A DNA stretch of 64,000 bases from Enoplolaimus lenunculus (Eukaryota; Nematoda; Enoplea; Enoplida; Thoracostomopsidae), in NCBI GenBank assembly GCA_030248215.1, contig JASANG010000517.1, forward strand, positions 1 through 64,000, in the 5' to 3' direction. Position numbers and translations under genes: made by a program. Below the pieces are notes generated by a model, which was not told the DNA's origin, ran no database searches, and saw only the letters and a list, made by a program, of their open reading frames with translations. This document shows positions 33,906-46,428 of the stretch, piece after piece. Numbering within the stretch: position 1 is the stretch's first letter; every line of letters starts with the position of its first letter.

Positions 33906-34831
33906 AACTAATGCTAATTTTGTACTACTTCTTTCAAAAATTTCATGCTTGAAATGATTCTTTAACGCTAAGCAACATGATAACCAAACGGGCGTTGTCA
34001 GCGAAAAACTCTGATTAATTTCGCCAATTATAGCAGTAAAAAGCCTACCAAAGCTAATATGATCGCCCGAATTTAATTATAAACATAGAATACAAGACAC
34101 AGTTGTCTCAAAACAGTACACATTCTTGCAAAAAAACTAGAAATAAGAAACTGTTATTTAACTCTAGCACATTGGGGTAAAAAAATTCAATTCAGTTTGT
34201 AAAATTTTAAGATTTTGGTTCAAAATTAATTCGAACTCATTAAGGTCAACGCTAAGTTAAAAGTCTAAAGTCTTTTAGAGCGGAATTCGACCAACGTGGA
34301 ACCCTGTGGTCAGGAGTCTACAGGGACGTTCTATGGAACGAATAGTATTTACAGAATGATTCTAATTTAGACCGATTTCAATTTAACGGGTTGTTTTAGC
34401 ATTGAATTTGGTGCTAATTGAATTTTACAGCCGGCAAAAGGAACACGACGCATCTGGTTATCACCAAGCAAAACGACGTTGTTGTTACTGTTAGTTCAAA
34501 TTTAAAAAAATGGTATTTTCAGCCCACTAACAGATCCAAATGGGCCATGCACAGGGGTGAATAGAGCAAATGGAGCTCGGAGTGCCCCCATCATCAGAAA
34601 CTTTGTATATTAAAATGGTGCGGTCACCATACAAATTTTTACTTTCCTAAAACAAAAATTGCATTTGACTTCTTTCATGTTCCGTTCGGGTGTGTTTAAT
34701 TTGCAATATTGCTCTCTGTGTCAAAAAATTTTCGATCAGCCACCGGATATGCCCCAACAGGAATCAAAACTGAAATTCTGTATTTTGATTTAATATAAGT
34801 ATAGGCTAAGCCAACGCTTAAAGCCGAAATT

Positions 34832-34939
34832 CAACCCTGTAATTCCAATGAGTTAAGAACAGAAAACTTCAACTCACTCTAAGAGCTGAGTTGATTCTCA
34901 CATTGTGAAATAAAATCAACTCACTGGAATTTACAGTGA
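34832..34939. mobile_element. CACTGTAAATTCC fold-back MITE, short internal-deletion copy
   Basis: CCTGTAATTCCAATGAGTT at the left and ACTGGAATTTACAGTG at the right, only ~108 bases long. Confidence 0.65.
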
Positions 34940-35572
34940 AGATGTACATTTTAAATCTCAGAGTTACGGTTCAATATAGTAAAGAAATTTAAATTTAAAT
35001 GTTTAAAAATTTGAAATCAACCAAATTTATCGCTGGACTTACCTGTAATAATCGACAATGGTTTGTTGAGCCCTGTTGTATTGCTGACCGACAAAAACAC
35101 ACTGAACATAACCGATTTTCAAGACGCAACGTAAAATTCGGTATTAACCCTGACAGTCATTTTATTGTTACCATGATTTTGTAATTTAGTAATTAAATAT
35201 ACTAAAATTAATTAAAATTGATAAACTCTGTAAAAAAATTATAAACTATATTTACAGTGATAGTAGTAGTAATTTGATAAGAATCTTGAACTACAATTTA
35301 CTAGTACGGGACAACTGTAGGACCGTAGTGTAAATGGAAAATTTATATTTTTAAAAAAATTTTCAATTTCCTGTTACTATTAAAAATTTAACTTTTGCAA
35401 TTTTCCATTGGGGTTTACACCGTTTCATTTTCCACAAAGCGGGCGCAAGATAAAGTGGCTGATGCATAAATATATAGTTTTGTTTAAAAATTAGCGGTAT
35501 AGAAATGAGATGTCAAAATGAAACTTAAAACCAAACTTTAATTTAAGCTGCCATACAATGCTATGAATCAGA

Positions 35573-35793
35573 GCCCGTATTCTCAAATGTGCGTAGCACA
35601 TCTCACCAGTTGCTGATATGTCCTGTAAGTTTTGAACCAGCGCAATGTGAGGTTCGAAATTCAGCATATCGTTCGCATTTGATTTGCGCTAATTCTGAAC
35701 CAGATTTGAGATCTTCTATATTGCAGATGTTCGCTAGTTTGAAAACCTATCGTTGACTGATATTAGGTGTGATACGCATTTCAGAATACGGGC
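35573..35793. mobile_element. GCCCGTATTCTCAAATG-ended fold-back MITE
   Basis: Left GCCCGTATTCTCAAATGTGC, right the inverse of GCCCGTATTCTGAAATGCG. Relatives at 11164-11580, 40722-41115 and 41550-41745. Confidence 0.75.
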
Positions 35794-36063
35794 CCAACAA
35801 AATAGACTTGTTCAAGATGAACAATTTAGCAATATAGACTTAGAGCCAGCGGTTGACACAAATAAATTGAAAATTAGCGAAGGTACTAAATAGATCATGT
35901 CACAATAATATTTATTCATATCGGCATAAAAATGTTTATAACCAAATTTTAGAGAAAATATAATAAGAGTGTGACATGCGGACAGCTTGTAATTATTCTA
36001 GGAAACTGTTTATTTCATAATTAACACAATATATTATAGTAGAGTATTATTATTTAGCAGATT

Positions 36064-36190
36064 GTAACCGGATATCCGTTTCCGCTTCCGATAAAAATCG
36101 GTGTCCGTTGCCGGTTCCATGTTTCCGTTTCCGTTATTTGAATGATTATCCGTTTCTGTTATTTTTACTATCCGTTTGCATCCTGTTATT
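36064..36190. mobile_element. CCGTTTCCG-rich short element
   Basis: GTAACCGGATATCCGTTTCC to TCCGTTTGCATCCTGTTA, a short relative of 18077-18500. Confidence 0.55.
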
Positions 36191-39100
36191 TAAATCCAAA
36201 AAAGTGTAAATTCTGAAGATCAGCGTTCATTAAATTAAACGGTATAGGAACCTTTTTTACCCGTAACCCACCTTTACCCGTACAAAATTGCTTTATTGTT
36301 ACCCGTTTTTATCCGATCTTATTTTTGCAAATCAAATAAGATATATTGGTGCCACCATTCAAAGAGCCACAAATATTTTTCAACTTATTTTTCACTCATA
36401 CGGTGAAAACAGTGTAAATATTCAAGTTTCGCTACATTATCTGGTTCCGAGTTTCTTATGAACATTTTTGGTAGGCAAAGATTAACAATTATATAAGAAT
36501 ACGGGCAATAATGAAGCAAGCAATTGTAGAATTATTGACAAAATTATTGTGTACAGCGCATTATTTTAAAATTTTAAAAACACAGCGTGGTTTTAAGTAT
36601 TTTAACTGCCGAATAACTGATTTTTGTATATTAAAGTATAAACAGGCATATAATTTTTCACTGCAAACCAATTTTTGAAGTAAACCGAATGACGAACGAT
36701 TTGCAGTATCAAATAAACTCAGAACAAATCACATTTTGTGCACAAAATAATCTCAACGCTGAAAAGTTTTGTGGCAAAAATTGATTTATTTTTTAATTAA
36801 AATCTTTTACCCATATTTTTGATTTAAACATTTTGAAAACAAAATCTTTCAGTTTCACACGAGTTTTATTAAAAGTTTTTTAAAATTAAGATTACAAAAA
36901 TAGCGGCACACTTAAAAGGGAAAAACTGAACCAAAGTAAAAGTCAAAAATGTTTTATTAACTTTTTAATCTTTTTTCAAATTTTGAGTTTTTATAGAAAT
37001 AAAATACAATTTTCTGTTTATTTCTTTTAAAAAATTAGTTCTGCATTATTGATATTTGAATTTGGCACTTTTGCTAAATTCAATAATTTTAAGTCAGAAA
37101 AAATGTACGTCTGCTGGCTGTAAAATAACGTGAAACGTGACGATTCTGTTTTTTTAATATTTTTCTTCGTTCAGGAATGACTATTAACCATTCAAAAACA
37201 TATTGGGACTGCGAAAAACTTTACCATCAGTTTCACCGAAATCTCAAAATGTATAAAAACCTCTTAAAGGATCAGTTTTATCGGGCAGTCCATGTTCCCG
37301 GAATCGCCTGGTAGCAAAGGCGGATCCAAAAATATCTGCCGGGGGGAATGGAGGCGAGCTGGTAAATATTAAACGCAAAAATTGTAAGGTAGAACACCTT
37401 ATCATTTTATCACCAAAACATTTTCTTAGAGAAATAATGGGGTAAAGTAAGCAGGGACCTTACCATTTTATCACAAAAAATTCTGACGCGAGGGCGTACG
37501 CCGTCCACCCCCTCTCTGGATCCAATAGTGCTTGATGGCTGGGGGGGCAACCGCGGCACACCGCTGTATTTCATAAAATATCATTATAAATCCTGAAATT
37601 TTATTTGTCATAAAATAATCAGTTGGCTGTGTAGTGTGGTTTTGTCAAATTTTATTCGATTTAAAAACCTGCAGTCGTAAAAATATGCAAAAGTTTTCGA
37701 TGCTCGAATTTAGGTTTAATGAGATTAGCAGTTTGTTTTAGTATCAATACTAAAAACAAATAATTCACCACACAGTAAAACCACAAAACTTTTTCTATTG
37801 TATAGACAGAGCAAGACTGTGGCCAGCTTAACGCGCTGGCGAGGGGGGCGAATACAAATTTCGAAGAAACATGCAGTTGTAATAAACCAGTTTAGTTTTA
37901 CAATTTTTTACGAAGGCCAAAATTTGTCTGGGGGGTTGAGCAGCTACCCGTCCCCACTCGGGCTACGGATTCAAAAGCGACACTTGAAATTTGGTGTTTA
38001 GAATAAGCAGTAATCAAAACAGTTATAGCGATTCTAGAAAGGATGTATATAAATTTGCAGGGATTACAGAGTACAACATTATTTCGAATGACCATTTTCA
38101 AAACTTCACCAAAAATATTGAAAACAATAAATTGATAAAAATAAAGAAATAATTGAAATAATTATCATCACTGAATTACTGTTGGATTTTTTCAGAAACC
38201 TTGCCAAAAATGGCTTAAGAAATTTTTCAACTATTTCATCATCAAGTTTTGCGAACAATTTATAAGATTGTATTATTAACAAAATTGAACTAATTGCAAA
38301 AACACTCATTTCGAAATAATTTTTCAAAGGCAACGTTTCCAATATTTCAATGATTATAAATAATTTGCAACAAAACCGTAAAAATTCCGGCTCCCGCATC
38401 TTTGAGGAACAGAAACAGGAATTGAATTTTTGCAGAAATTTCGGTCGAAAACAGGAATTCTGGTTGAACCCAGTATAATACATATAGGATCGGAACAAAT
38501 GCCACCAAATAGAATTCTAAAGCGCAAAAACAGAAACGGTTCGATTTATGAACGTATGTCCGTAAAGTAAATAATGTAATAATATTTTTTCTTAGAGTTG
38601 GTTTGTATTTTGCCTACATAATACCGCAGTTTGCCGTTTAGTTTCCCCAGAGGTTTGAGAGGTTTGAAATGAAATAATTGCCGCGTTTTAATGCTAAGAA
38701 TCAGACGAGATATGAAAAATAGTTCCTTTGAAACAAAGTAGAACTCAATGTATTACTTTTCGCATTGAAACAATTTTAAAATGAAAATTTTAAATTTAAT
38801 AAGTTAGCATTCGCAAAACTTCTTAGTGAAATAGGTCTAATCCGAAACGCAGTCGGAACGCCTTTTTACACCGTTTGGCAAAGCCAACTAAATAAAGTGC
38901 TGAACATTTGCTTTTTCAACGCTCACTGATAAGTTTAATAGCGTATGCTTTACATCTTAACTCTTAAAAGGTTGGCATGGGTAAGAAATATCATTTTTTT
39001 CATTTCCACGATACAAATCTATACTCTAGCTTATACACGCGGCGGAAATTTTTCATTCGACCCGCATTTACTCGCGGGTACCCGCGGATAAGGTCCCACT

Positions 39101-39351
39101 CTGGGCTCCAGTTTTGTGCCGGTGTCATCTTATTTACACATTAATGGGAGTTGTCAGAAAATAGAGTTGACGCAAACAAAATAGAAATTATGAATAAAAA
39201 CGCATAATAGAACAGAAATATATTATTAATAAGACAATATTTTCAATCTATAAAGCCACATGTGTATGAAAATTTGCTAACGTTAGCCGTAGGGTTTAAC
39301 CTTTTGCTCCATTGTACATTTCTGTCAGAAGTAATATTTGATGATGAAATC
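36191..39351. other. 3.2-kb gene-free stretch
   Basis: AT-rich. 37310-37550 and 37830-37985 contain GC-rich pieces of dispersed repeats (TGCCGGGGGGAATGG; GGCTACGGAT). A hydrophobic 130-codon minus-strand frame (38498-38106) is probably chance in AT-rich sequence. Confidence 0.4.
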
Positions 39352-39624
39352 GGCCAATGTTCCTTTTACGGCCGTAACAGTAAATTAAGCGTATTCCTAA
39401 GCCTAAGCCTAAGCGTTGCAAAAGCGTATTTCTAAGCCTAAAGCCTAAGCCTAAGCGTTACAAAAGCGTATTTCTAAGCCTAAGTTTAAGCCGAAGAGCA
39501 TTGCAAAAGCGTATTAGGCCTAAGCCTAAGCTGAAAGTGTAAGCATAAAATGTAGTCTAGAATGTAAGCCTACTCTTTTACAGACCCACCAGAAACCGGG
39601 ACGACCCTAAAAGTAACATGGGCC
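39352..39624. mobile_element. (TTAGGC)n MITE, family A, long core
   Basis: Ends GGCCAATGTTCCTTTTACGG and CCTAAAAGTAACATGGGCC. The core has CCTAAG runs separated by three GTT(A/G)CAAAAGCGTAT spacers; CTCTTTTACAG acceptor-like motif before the right end. Confidence 0.85.
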
Positions 39625-40721
39625 ATCAAACCAATGTCATTTACAAAATCGAAGACCACAATTGATGCTTGTAGGTTATTGGTTTGTTTACAAATCAAAC
39701 CTAAACCGACTCAATTACAAACTAATAAACCAAATTGTAAACAAAGGCGTAGCCTAATTTTTATTTCACAGACGGGATAATCACGTCTGAACGCTTTTTG
39801 TTCGCGAACGAGCGTAGCGAACCAGAAAATTTATTGATTTTAGCATTTAACAGCCAGTAAATCTGTTATCATTTATGTATTTTAAGCCATTTCATGAGGG
39901 TTTATATCGCCCTATCTCCCTGTGTCAACACCCATGATGGTAAATGCAAAGTATAGAAGACTAAGGTATAATGAATTATTTGTATTCTAGAAGTCAGCAG
40001 ATAAAACATACGTTACTCATACAAATAGCATAAAGGCACAACCTAAGCTGAATTTTTTTGTAGCTGGTACTTTCAGGGACCTCTGAACCTTATTCTAAGC
40101 CTATTTTTAAGTATAAGCCTTATTCTAAGTACATAGACATAGGTACTTTTTTGCCTAATGGGGTCATGTTTTGTAAAAAATTCGAAAACAGGGGGATAGG
40201 AGTTTTGAAAGTTTTCCAAAAAATTGTACAAAAACTCCATCATGATTGCACGTTTAGGTCGTCGGCTACGCCTTTATCTATGCAATCGCCTAAGATAAAA
40301 CCTATGAACTAAAAGCCAAGCATAGAAAGATAATCAAGGATAAATCAAACACTAAGTCACATCTGTTGTTCATGGTAAAATCTAAGGACATTTTCGGATA
40401 TTAAATTTTAAATTGGATTAAAAGATAGACGGTCATCTATGGACCGATATGGATCGATCATTGATCCAAGGAAACTGTACCCATTAGGATATATATTCTA
40501 CAGTTTACCCCGTGCAAAATTATTTCTGAGGCCAATCAAACATGTTTCTCTGGCTTGAGGGTGGTTTTATACAAACCGACGCTGATCGAATTGTTCGGCA
40601 TAGCCATTTAAGCTGTCGCTATAGTTTCAAAAATAAATAATGCAGATTGTGTTTTAGAAACACATTTGTGTCTGTCAGACAGCATTCAGCGGATTTTTTT
40701 TAAATTTTATCAGTGATTGAA
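39625..40721. other. Gene-free stretch
   Basis: Around 39770-39830 the GC-richer patch GCGAACGAGCGTAGCGAACC is a dispersed-repeat piece. Nothing else recognised. Confidence 0.4.
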
Positions 40722-41115
40722 TCATTCTTAAATGTGTTTAGCACCTATTTCAACTTGGAACCAACGTATAGAACCGGGTCGTAACAGTAGTATAAGCATG
40801 CATATTTTTTGCATATTTTTAAGCGTAAGCCAAAGCGTAAAAATGAGCTTATACCTAAGCCTAAGCCAAAGTTAAAAATTAATCTAACGGTTAAGTTTAC
40901 TCTGTTGCAGTGCCACAGAAAACGTTCCACCTCTGATCTTTACACGGGCTCAATCTGGTGAGAGGTTTTGTAAGCTGTAAACAATGAACGTGGCGATTTT
41001 CGAAATTTAGCAGATTTTTTGAATTTAAACTTTACTCTGTTATTTTACAACGTTTGTTGAGTTTGAAAACCTGTTGTTAACTGGTGATTGGTGCTACACA
41101 CAGCTGAGATGACGG
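40722..41115. mobile_element. TCAAATGTG-ended fold-back MITE, interrupted
   Basis: Starts ATTCTTAAATGTGTTTAGCA, resumes after the insert with CTGGTGAGAGGTTTTGTAAG and ends GGTGCTACACACAGC..GACGGGC. The interruption is the (TTAGGC)n MITE at 40757-40950. Confidence 0.7.
40757..40950. mobile_element. (TTAGGC)n MITE, family B, nested
   Basis: From GGAACCAACGTATAGAACCG to the inverse of AGCCCGTGTAAAGATCAG, inside the fold-back MITE above. Confidence 0.72.
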
Positions 41116-41282
41116 GCTCGTAGACAAAATCACGTAGCTTAACAAGGAAATTCGTCATATGGATTTAACGAATACAATTAATCTGAATATATTAAAACAA
41201 CGTTAACTCGTTTTATTATCGAGGCACAGCTTTTAAAACATTGTTCGCACTGATTTGAAAAAGCGGCCTTAAATATTAAGTC

Positions 41283-41503
41283 GGCCCATGTAAAGATCAG
41301 CGGCGGAGAGTTTTTCTGTGGTACTAGAATAAATGTAAGCATAAGCTTTAGACTTATTTTTTAGCTTGGCTTAGGCTTAGGCTTAGGTTTAGGAGTATGC
41401 TCATTCTTACGTTTAGGCTTAGACTTAGGCTTAGACTTAGGCTTCGGTTTAGGCTTAGGAATATGCTTATAACACTGTTCCGCCCCTGTTCTTTACATTG
41501 GCA
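41283..41503. mobile_element. (TTAGGC)n MITE, family B, with worn 8-bp duplication
   Basis: GGCCCATGTAAAGATCAGCG to CGCCCCTGTTCTTTACATTGG. Flanks ATTAAGTC and AATAAGTC differ at one position. Long CTTAGG core. Confidence 0.8.
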
Positions 41504-41549
41504 AATAAGTCAAACACATCTAAAATCGTACCCTTGTACCTAAGGCCAT

Positions 41550-41745
41550 ATTATCAAATGTGTGTTGTATTCATATCACTAATTGACGGTAGGCAATGTA
41601 AACTATCAAACCAGCAAATTGTAAGGTTCAAAATTCAGCACATTTTTCACGTATGATTTGGTCTACTTTTATGAACCAATTTTGAGTTTAGCAATTGCAG
41701 GAGTATGTCGTCGACTTGTAAACCTGTTGTTAGAAAATTTTAGCT
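41550..41745. mobile_element. TCAAATGTG-ended fold-back MITE, decayed
   Basis: TATTATCAAATGTGTGTTGT, then GGTTCAAAATTCAGCACATT and TTGTAAACCTGTTGTTAG match the element at 35573-35793; the right end is lost. Confidence 0.55.
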
Positions 41746-41829
41746 GCGAAGCGAATTTTAAAATAAGCAAGATTGTGTTAATAATTTGAGGTATGTTCAC
41801 CCTCTAATTGTATATAATCTTGCCAGCAG

Positions 41830-42106
41830 TTAACCCTTTAACTCATAGAGTATAGGTGGTACTATGAACAACTAAATAAAAGTAATATAAAAGCAACACA
41901 GACACTGTGAGCAGTGTTTAGCAATTCTACCATATATGCGCGGCATAAAATCTCTACAAAACGAGAGAACCCCTTAGGACTCGAGCGTCAAGCTGCTATA
42001 GCTGTGTGGTCATAGTAAACGCCCACCAGAGAGACTGGCGATCGAATCTTACCTTGAAATTGCATCTCGTATGAAATTGAAAATATTCATATGAGAAAGT
42101 GTTTAA
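41830..42106 (+). mobile_element. TTAA MITE with tRNA-like core, copy 7, second subfamily
   Basis: TTAA-CCCTTTAACTCATAGAG and TCATATGAGAAAGTG-TTTAA. Box A TAGCTGTGTGGT and box B GCGATCGAATCT are drifting. The head matches copy 6, not copies 1-5. Confidence 0.8.
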
Positions 42107-42376
42107 TTTTTTCTATGCTCGCTATGAGTCAAACTAAATCTTCTAATCGAATTCTTTTTTTGTAAAAACATTTAAAATATGAACTGAAAATTGCACTCAA
42201 ATTTTTGACAAAAACCCATTCCTGCGTAAAAATGCCCCCCAAATTTTACTGATCCCAGCGATCTCGAACCTATCAAACGCACGTCTCTGTTTAGGACAGG
42301 TATGCCCTGTCCTACAGCTGTCTTCGTGTCTCACCTATTAACAACTACACACAAAAACAACGCGTTAAAAAATGTT

Positions 42377-42539
42377 GGCCCGTATAAAGATCAGGGGCGG
42401 AACGTTTTTCTGCAGGACTGCAATAGAGTAAGCTTATGGTTTAAAATTTTTTTTTGTCATAGAATTAGGTTTAGGTTTTTAGGCTTGGGTTTACGAATAT
42501 ACCTATACTACTGTTACGGCTATGCTCTATACGTTGGTC
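42377..42539. mobile_element. (TTAGGC)n MITE, family B, short core and worn 8-bp duplication
   Basis: GGCCCGTATAAAGATCAGGG to GGCTATGCTCTATACGTTGG. Flanks AAAATGTT and GAAATGTT differ at one position. Confidence 0.75.
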
Positions 42540-42899
42540 GAAATGTTTATAAGCACGAATATTAGGCTGTATCATATCCTATTTTATTTGTTTTTGAAGA
42601 AGCCTGTCTAATGCGTAAACAAAACAAAAACAAGCAAACAAAAAAACGTATATTAATAGGATGCACGATACAAAATACACACACAAATATAGCCCCATTA
42701 AAGAACGTACATTTCCGATATGGACACGGATGTATGTATGTCAAGTGGGGGGCATAAGACGTGTAGAGTCGCGGGATTGTTTCAATTCCTGTAGTTTTTT
42801 AGTTAATCAGGGATCAGAGTTCGGTTAGGATTGGGCAACTAAAATTCAGTAAATGTTTGAAACCTTTTAATCGCGCCAGTGTTTTTATACACGGCCGTG

Positions 42900-43111
42900 A
42901 GGGACAATGTATAGAACAGGGGCGGAACACTGTTATAAGCATATTCCTAACCCTAAGCCTAAGCCTAAGCCTAATGAGCATATTTTTAAGCCTAAGCCTA
43001 AGCCTAAGCCTAACGCTAAGCATGAACCAAGCAAAACAAATTAGTCTAAAGCTTAAGCTAAGTCTACTGCAGTCCACAGACAAACGTTCCGCCTCTGATC
43101 TTTACATGGGC
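42900..43111. mobile_element. (TTAGGC)n MITE, family B
   Basis: AGGGACAATGTATAGAACAGG to the inverse of AGCCCATGTAAAGATCAG, with two blocks of clean CCTAAG repeats. Confidence 0.8.
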
Positions 43112-43242
43112 TGGCGTGAGAATCAGGTTCGTAACCAGAATTTCATTTTAGGAACCCGAATAATTCTTCGAAGTAAAACCTTTCAGTGATAATTCGGCAA
43201 GTCAAAAAATTTCATTTCCTTGTGAAATTTATAAAGTTATTG

Positions 43243-43295
43243 GCCAATGTTACTTTAAGGGGCGTAACAGTAGATCAAGCGTATTCCGCCGCTTA
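43243..43295. mobile_element. Truncated left end of a family A (TTAGGC)n MITE
   Basis: GGCCAATGTTACTTTAAGGG followed by CGTAACAGTAGATCAAGCG, then unrelated sequence. Confidence 0.7.
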
Positions 43296-43788
43296 TGTTA
43301 TTTTGCAAACCCATGGTGTAAATAGCATAACCACCAAGATATTCACAGGGGTACAACTGATGAATCGCCTACTGCCCAATGTCATTAATTTTTGACAACT
43401 GTTTGTTCGGTTTAATCTTAACAGAATACCTTTTTGACAGATGCAGGCTAATACCACCGAGATAACCAGAAGTAAGCTAACGAATCACAATGAAAAGAGG
43501 GGGGATTATGCGGCGCCCCCCTTCATTGATTCAAGCCGGCGAAATTTTTTAGCCAAGTTTGTAAGTTTTGGTCGTTGTTCTGAAAAAATGTTTAAAAAAT
43601 TTGTGCTTCGCGCATATTAACTAAGCACCCGTTATGGTTGCATTTTCAGCGTAACTGAATTTCAAACATACCCCTGTGAAGGATGTAGGCTAACTGCAGG
43701 GTCTTGTCGGGTATCACACAGCCGGCGTTTGTCCAAAGATTGTTGGAATTTAAAAATTGTTACATATTTGAGCTTATTTCAACCTTCC
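43296..43788. other. Gene-free stretch
   Basis: A GC-rich dispersed repeat piece lies near 43497-43550 (GCGGCGCCCCCCTTC). No gene seen. Confidence 0.4.
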
Positions 43789-44310
43789 ATGGTCGTTAAA
43801 CGATCAAGTTTGAACTTTGAAAAATTTGATTTTTTAAGGTCTCAAGGACTTTTTAATACCCAAAAATGGTCGTTAAACGATCAAGTTTGAACTTTGAAAA
43901 ATTTGATTTTTTAAGGTCTCAAGGACTTTTTATTACTCAAAAATTTTTTGTTAAAAAGTTAGACAAATTATACACCATTCGACACAGCCTGCAAAGCTGA
44001 GTCAAATTGTGTAAAATTTTGTCATCAAACGTCTGGTTAACGAGATATTGTCAAATAACTGAATAGCGCCGCCCAAATTCGTTGGCAGCGTGCGAATTCA
44101 TTAATTTGGACATAACTCGTTAGCCAGACGTTTGATTGCAGAAAATTTACAACAACTGAACTCAGATTCACAAGCTGCATGGAGTGGTAAATACTTTGTC
44201 TAACTTTTTAACAAAAAATTTTGGGTGCCAAGAGGGGACCTTGAGACCTTAAAAGTCGAAATTTTCAAACATTCAACTTTGGGTTGCCGCGTGTACCTTA
44301 TAATCGTTAA
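43789..44310. mobile_element. Large fold-back element with a 77-bp tandem duplication in one arm
   Basis: Left arm (about 43905-44056) and right arm (about 44110-44260) are imperfect inverse copies, sharing TTTTTTGTTAAAAAGTTAGA, ATCAAACGTCTGG and GGTCTCAAGG. A 77-base unit starting TGGTCGTTAAACGATCAAG is repeated at 43790 and 43867 and is nearly identical. No coding frame. Confidence 0.75.
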
Positions 44311-45239
44311 ATTTAAAATTTTTTTTTGCATATTTGAGCTTCTCATGACGTCCCCTGTTCATTCCGCGCCTAAATTTTAATTTTTAAAAAATCCGATTTT
44401 AAGGTCCCAATGTCTTCCCTTGGGACCCGAAAAATTTTCATTTTTAGCGGAGAAGACCCAATTATTGAACATGCGCCCCCCATTGAGTCTTCATATCACC
44501 GCTACTGATTCGAACATTTGATGTTGTAGAATCTCGAACCGGGAACGATTTTTAGCCATGACAAGCAATAGGACTGAGGGTGCGAGAAATTCTTTTGACT
44601 AAGTTGTTTATATATAATCTACAAAATTGAATTCCTTAAGTCCTAACAATACCTGGTTCAAAATTTCTTTGCTACATGACCACTTGTCCGCAGGAAACCA
44701 ACGATAAAAGATAACAAATATATAGAAATACTTTTATATAAAAGTTTAAATTAATTGTTTTATTTGAATTATTGTAAGCTTGGTCAAAAATAATCATCCA
44801 ACAAACAGTACCTCTGTTTTTGAGATGATAAAGTTTTTATAAATAAATAAATTTTAGGCCAGAGTATTGACCAAATGTTGAAATTCAATTATGTAAAAGC
44901 GAACTTTAGCAAAATTTACTGTTTAGCAAAATGTATATTTCACCTGTTTTAAAGCAATTAAAAATACATCAAACAAATTATTTAATTTAATTCAGTCACG
45001 CTAACAAGCCAAGTTGTTTAGGACTGCAACTTTAACTGATTATAAACCTTTCGTCGCTTTATGCCTAATTTTTTAGCGGAACCTTACGCTTTGTTTTTAG
45101 GTTCTGCTTCGAACTGTCACGATTAGGGAAGGCTCAACCAATTGGAAGAATTTTCGCCAGTCCCACTTGCAGGTATTGCGAAATCAACAATATAACCTTC
45201 CTAAAATTGTATATACCCTGCTATGTTAGATTGTCTATG
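44311..45239. other. Gene-free stretch, nothing recognised
   Basis: AT-rich; no exon or matched repeat. Confidence 0.4.
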
Positions 45240-46110
45240 AACCTATGGGCGTACCGTGGTGAACTCCAGTGCTGGAGCAGATAGGGTGGGTGCTCCTCCC
45301 AAACTCGCGAGCGAAGCGAGCAAGAACCCGGACGCATTTTAAAACTGGCGTTTTTTATCAGACTGAAATCTTAGGTCTTCAAACCAATTTTAGGGAGTGA
45401 AAATTTTGTTTGACTCTGTATCTAGCGAACATATAGAACCAAAATAAATTACACCCATCTTTAGGGGCGGCGATATGCTAAGCATATTATGGAGGCACCT
45501 GGACCCATACACTAAGCGGTTTTAATGTTACTTCGTAACAAAGTCGAAACGTACTTACGTTTACAACTTTGTTACGTATTGGAAAACATTTTTCAGGAGG
45601 AACATACAAGGATTTTCAACCACATCAAAAAACAAACTCGAAATGTTTCTAAATTTCTACTTTCGGACTGCCTTGGTTGTCCGGCAAGTGCCACTTTGCG
45701 CTTCTGTTCAGCGACACTGATTACAGTCGATTAAATTAATTTCTCGTTTATCGGCTATACAATAACTCGCAACCCTAAACTGCAGTTTGAAACAAAACAC
45801 GACAGTAAAGCAATTAAAACACACTCGCGATATCCGGTTTCTTTTATTCTACTTTAAATCTCCATTCATGAAAAATGTTAAAAAAATAAACCACAAAACT
45901 CATTTTGCTCCGAATAAAAGTATTTCATCATTTGAGAATGTTTGACCTGAAGCCTACAAAACACACGGGGTCACAGTAGCCAGAGAAATGCCAGAAGGGC
46001 TCAACCATAGTGGACGAAATGTGGAACACCCCCCTAAAGAAAATTTACAACCTTGCTTGTAAAAGTCGTCTAAAACCCTTGTATGCCACTCCTGAAAATG
46101 TCCCCTAGCA
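45240..46110. repeat. Pieces of GC-rich dispersed repeats
   Basis: 45250-45350 (GCGAGCGAAGCGAGC, CGCATTTTAAAAC) matches 27100-27180 and 1800-1880. 45585-45660 and 46020-46110 carry the GGA-CATACAAGG-TTTT unit in opposite orientations. Confidence 0.5.
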
Positions 46111-46261
46111 CTGGGAGCTGGCTGTCGGCCTAAAAACACCGCAAATCAAACAAAGGTTTCATTAATATTTTCATGAATTCAATATTTTCGGGCGTCGTTC
46201 GGATTTGGGTTGAGGGCGCGGCATATATGTTGTTTGTGTTTATAATTTCTTTCACGCCCAT

Positions 46262-46428
46262 GTATAGATCGCTAGCGAACCGTGTTTCCACGGGATTGCC
46301 ATAGATTAATCTACAGCAACAGGAACTTTTTACTTAGGTATAGGCTTATCTTTACGCTTAAGTTTAAGGCTTAAGCTTAGGCTTTAGGAATATGCTTATA
46401 CTAATGTTGCTGTCCTGTTCTATGTTGA
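46262..46428. mobile_element. (TTAGGC)n MITE, family B, diverged
   Basis: CCCATGTATAGATCGCTAGCG to TGTCCTGTTCTATGTTG with a few CTTAGG units. Confidence 0.55.

Noticed and set aside
38106-38498. Hydrophobic 130-codon minus-strand frame
   Set aside because: AT-rich sequence favours Ile/Leu/Phe/Lys codons; no homology that I recognise, no splice or promoter support.
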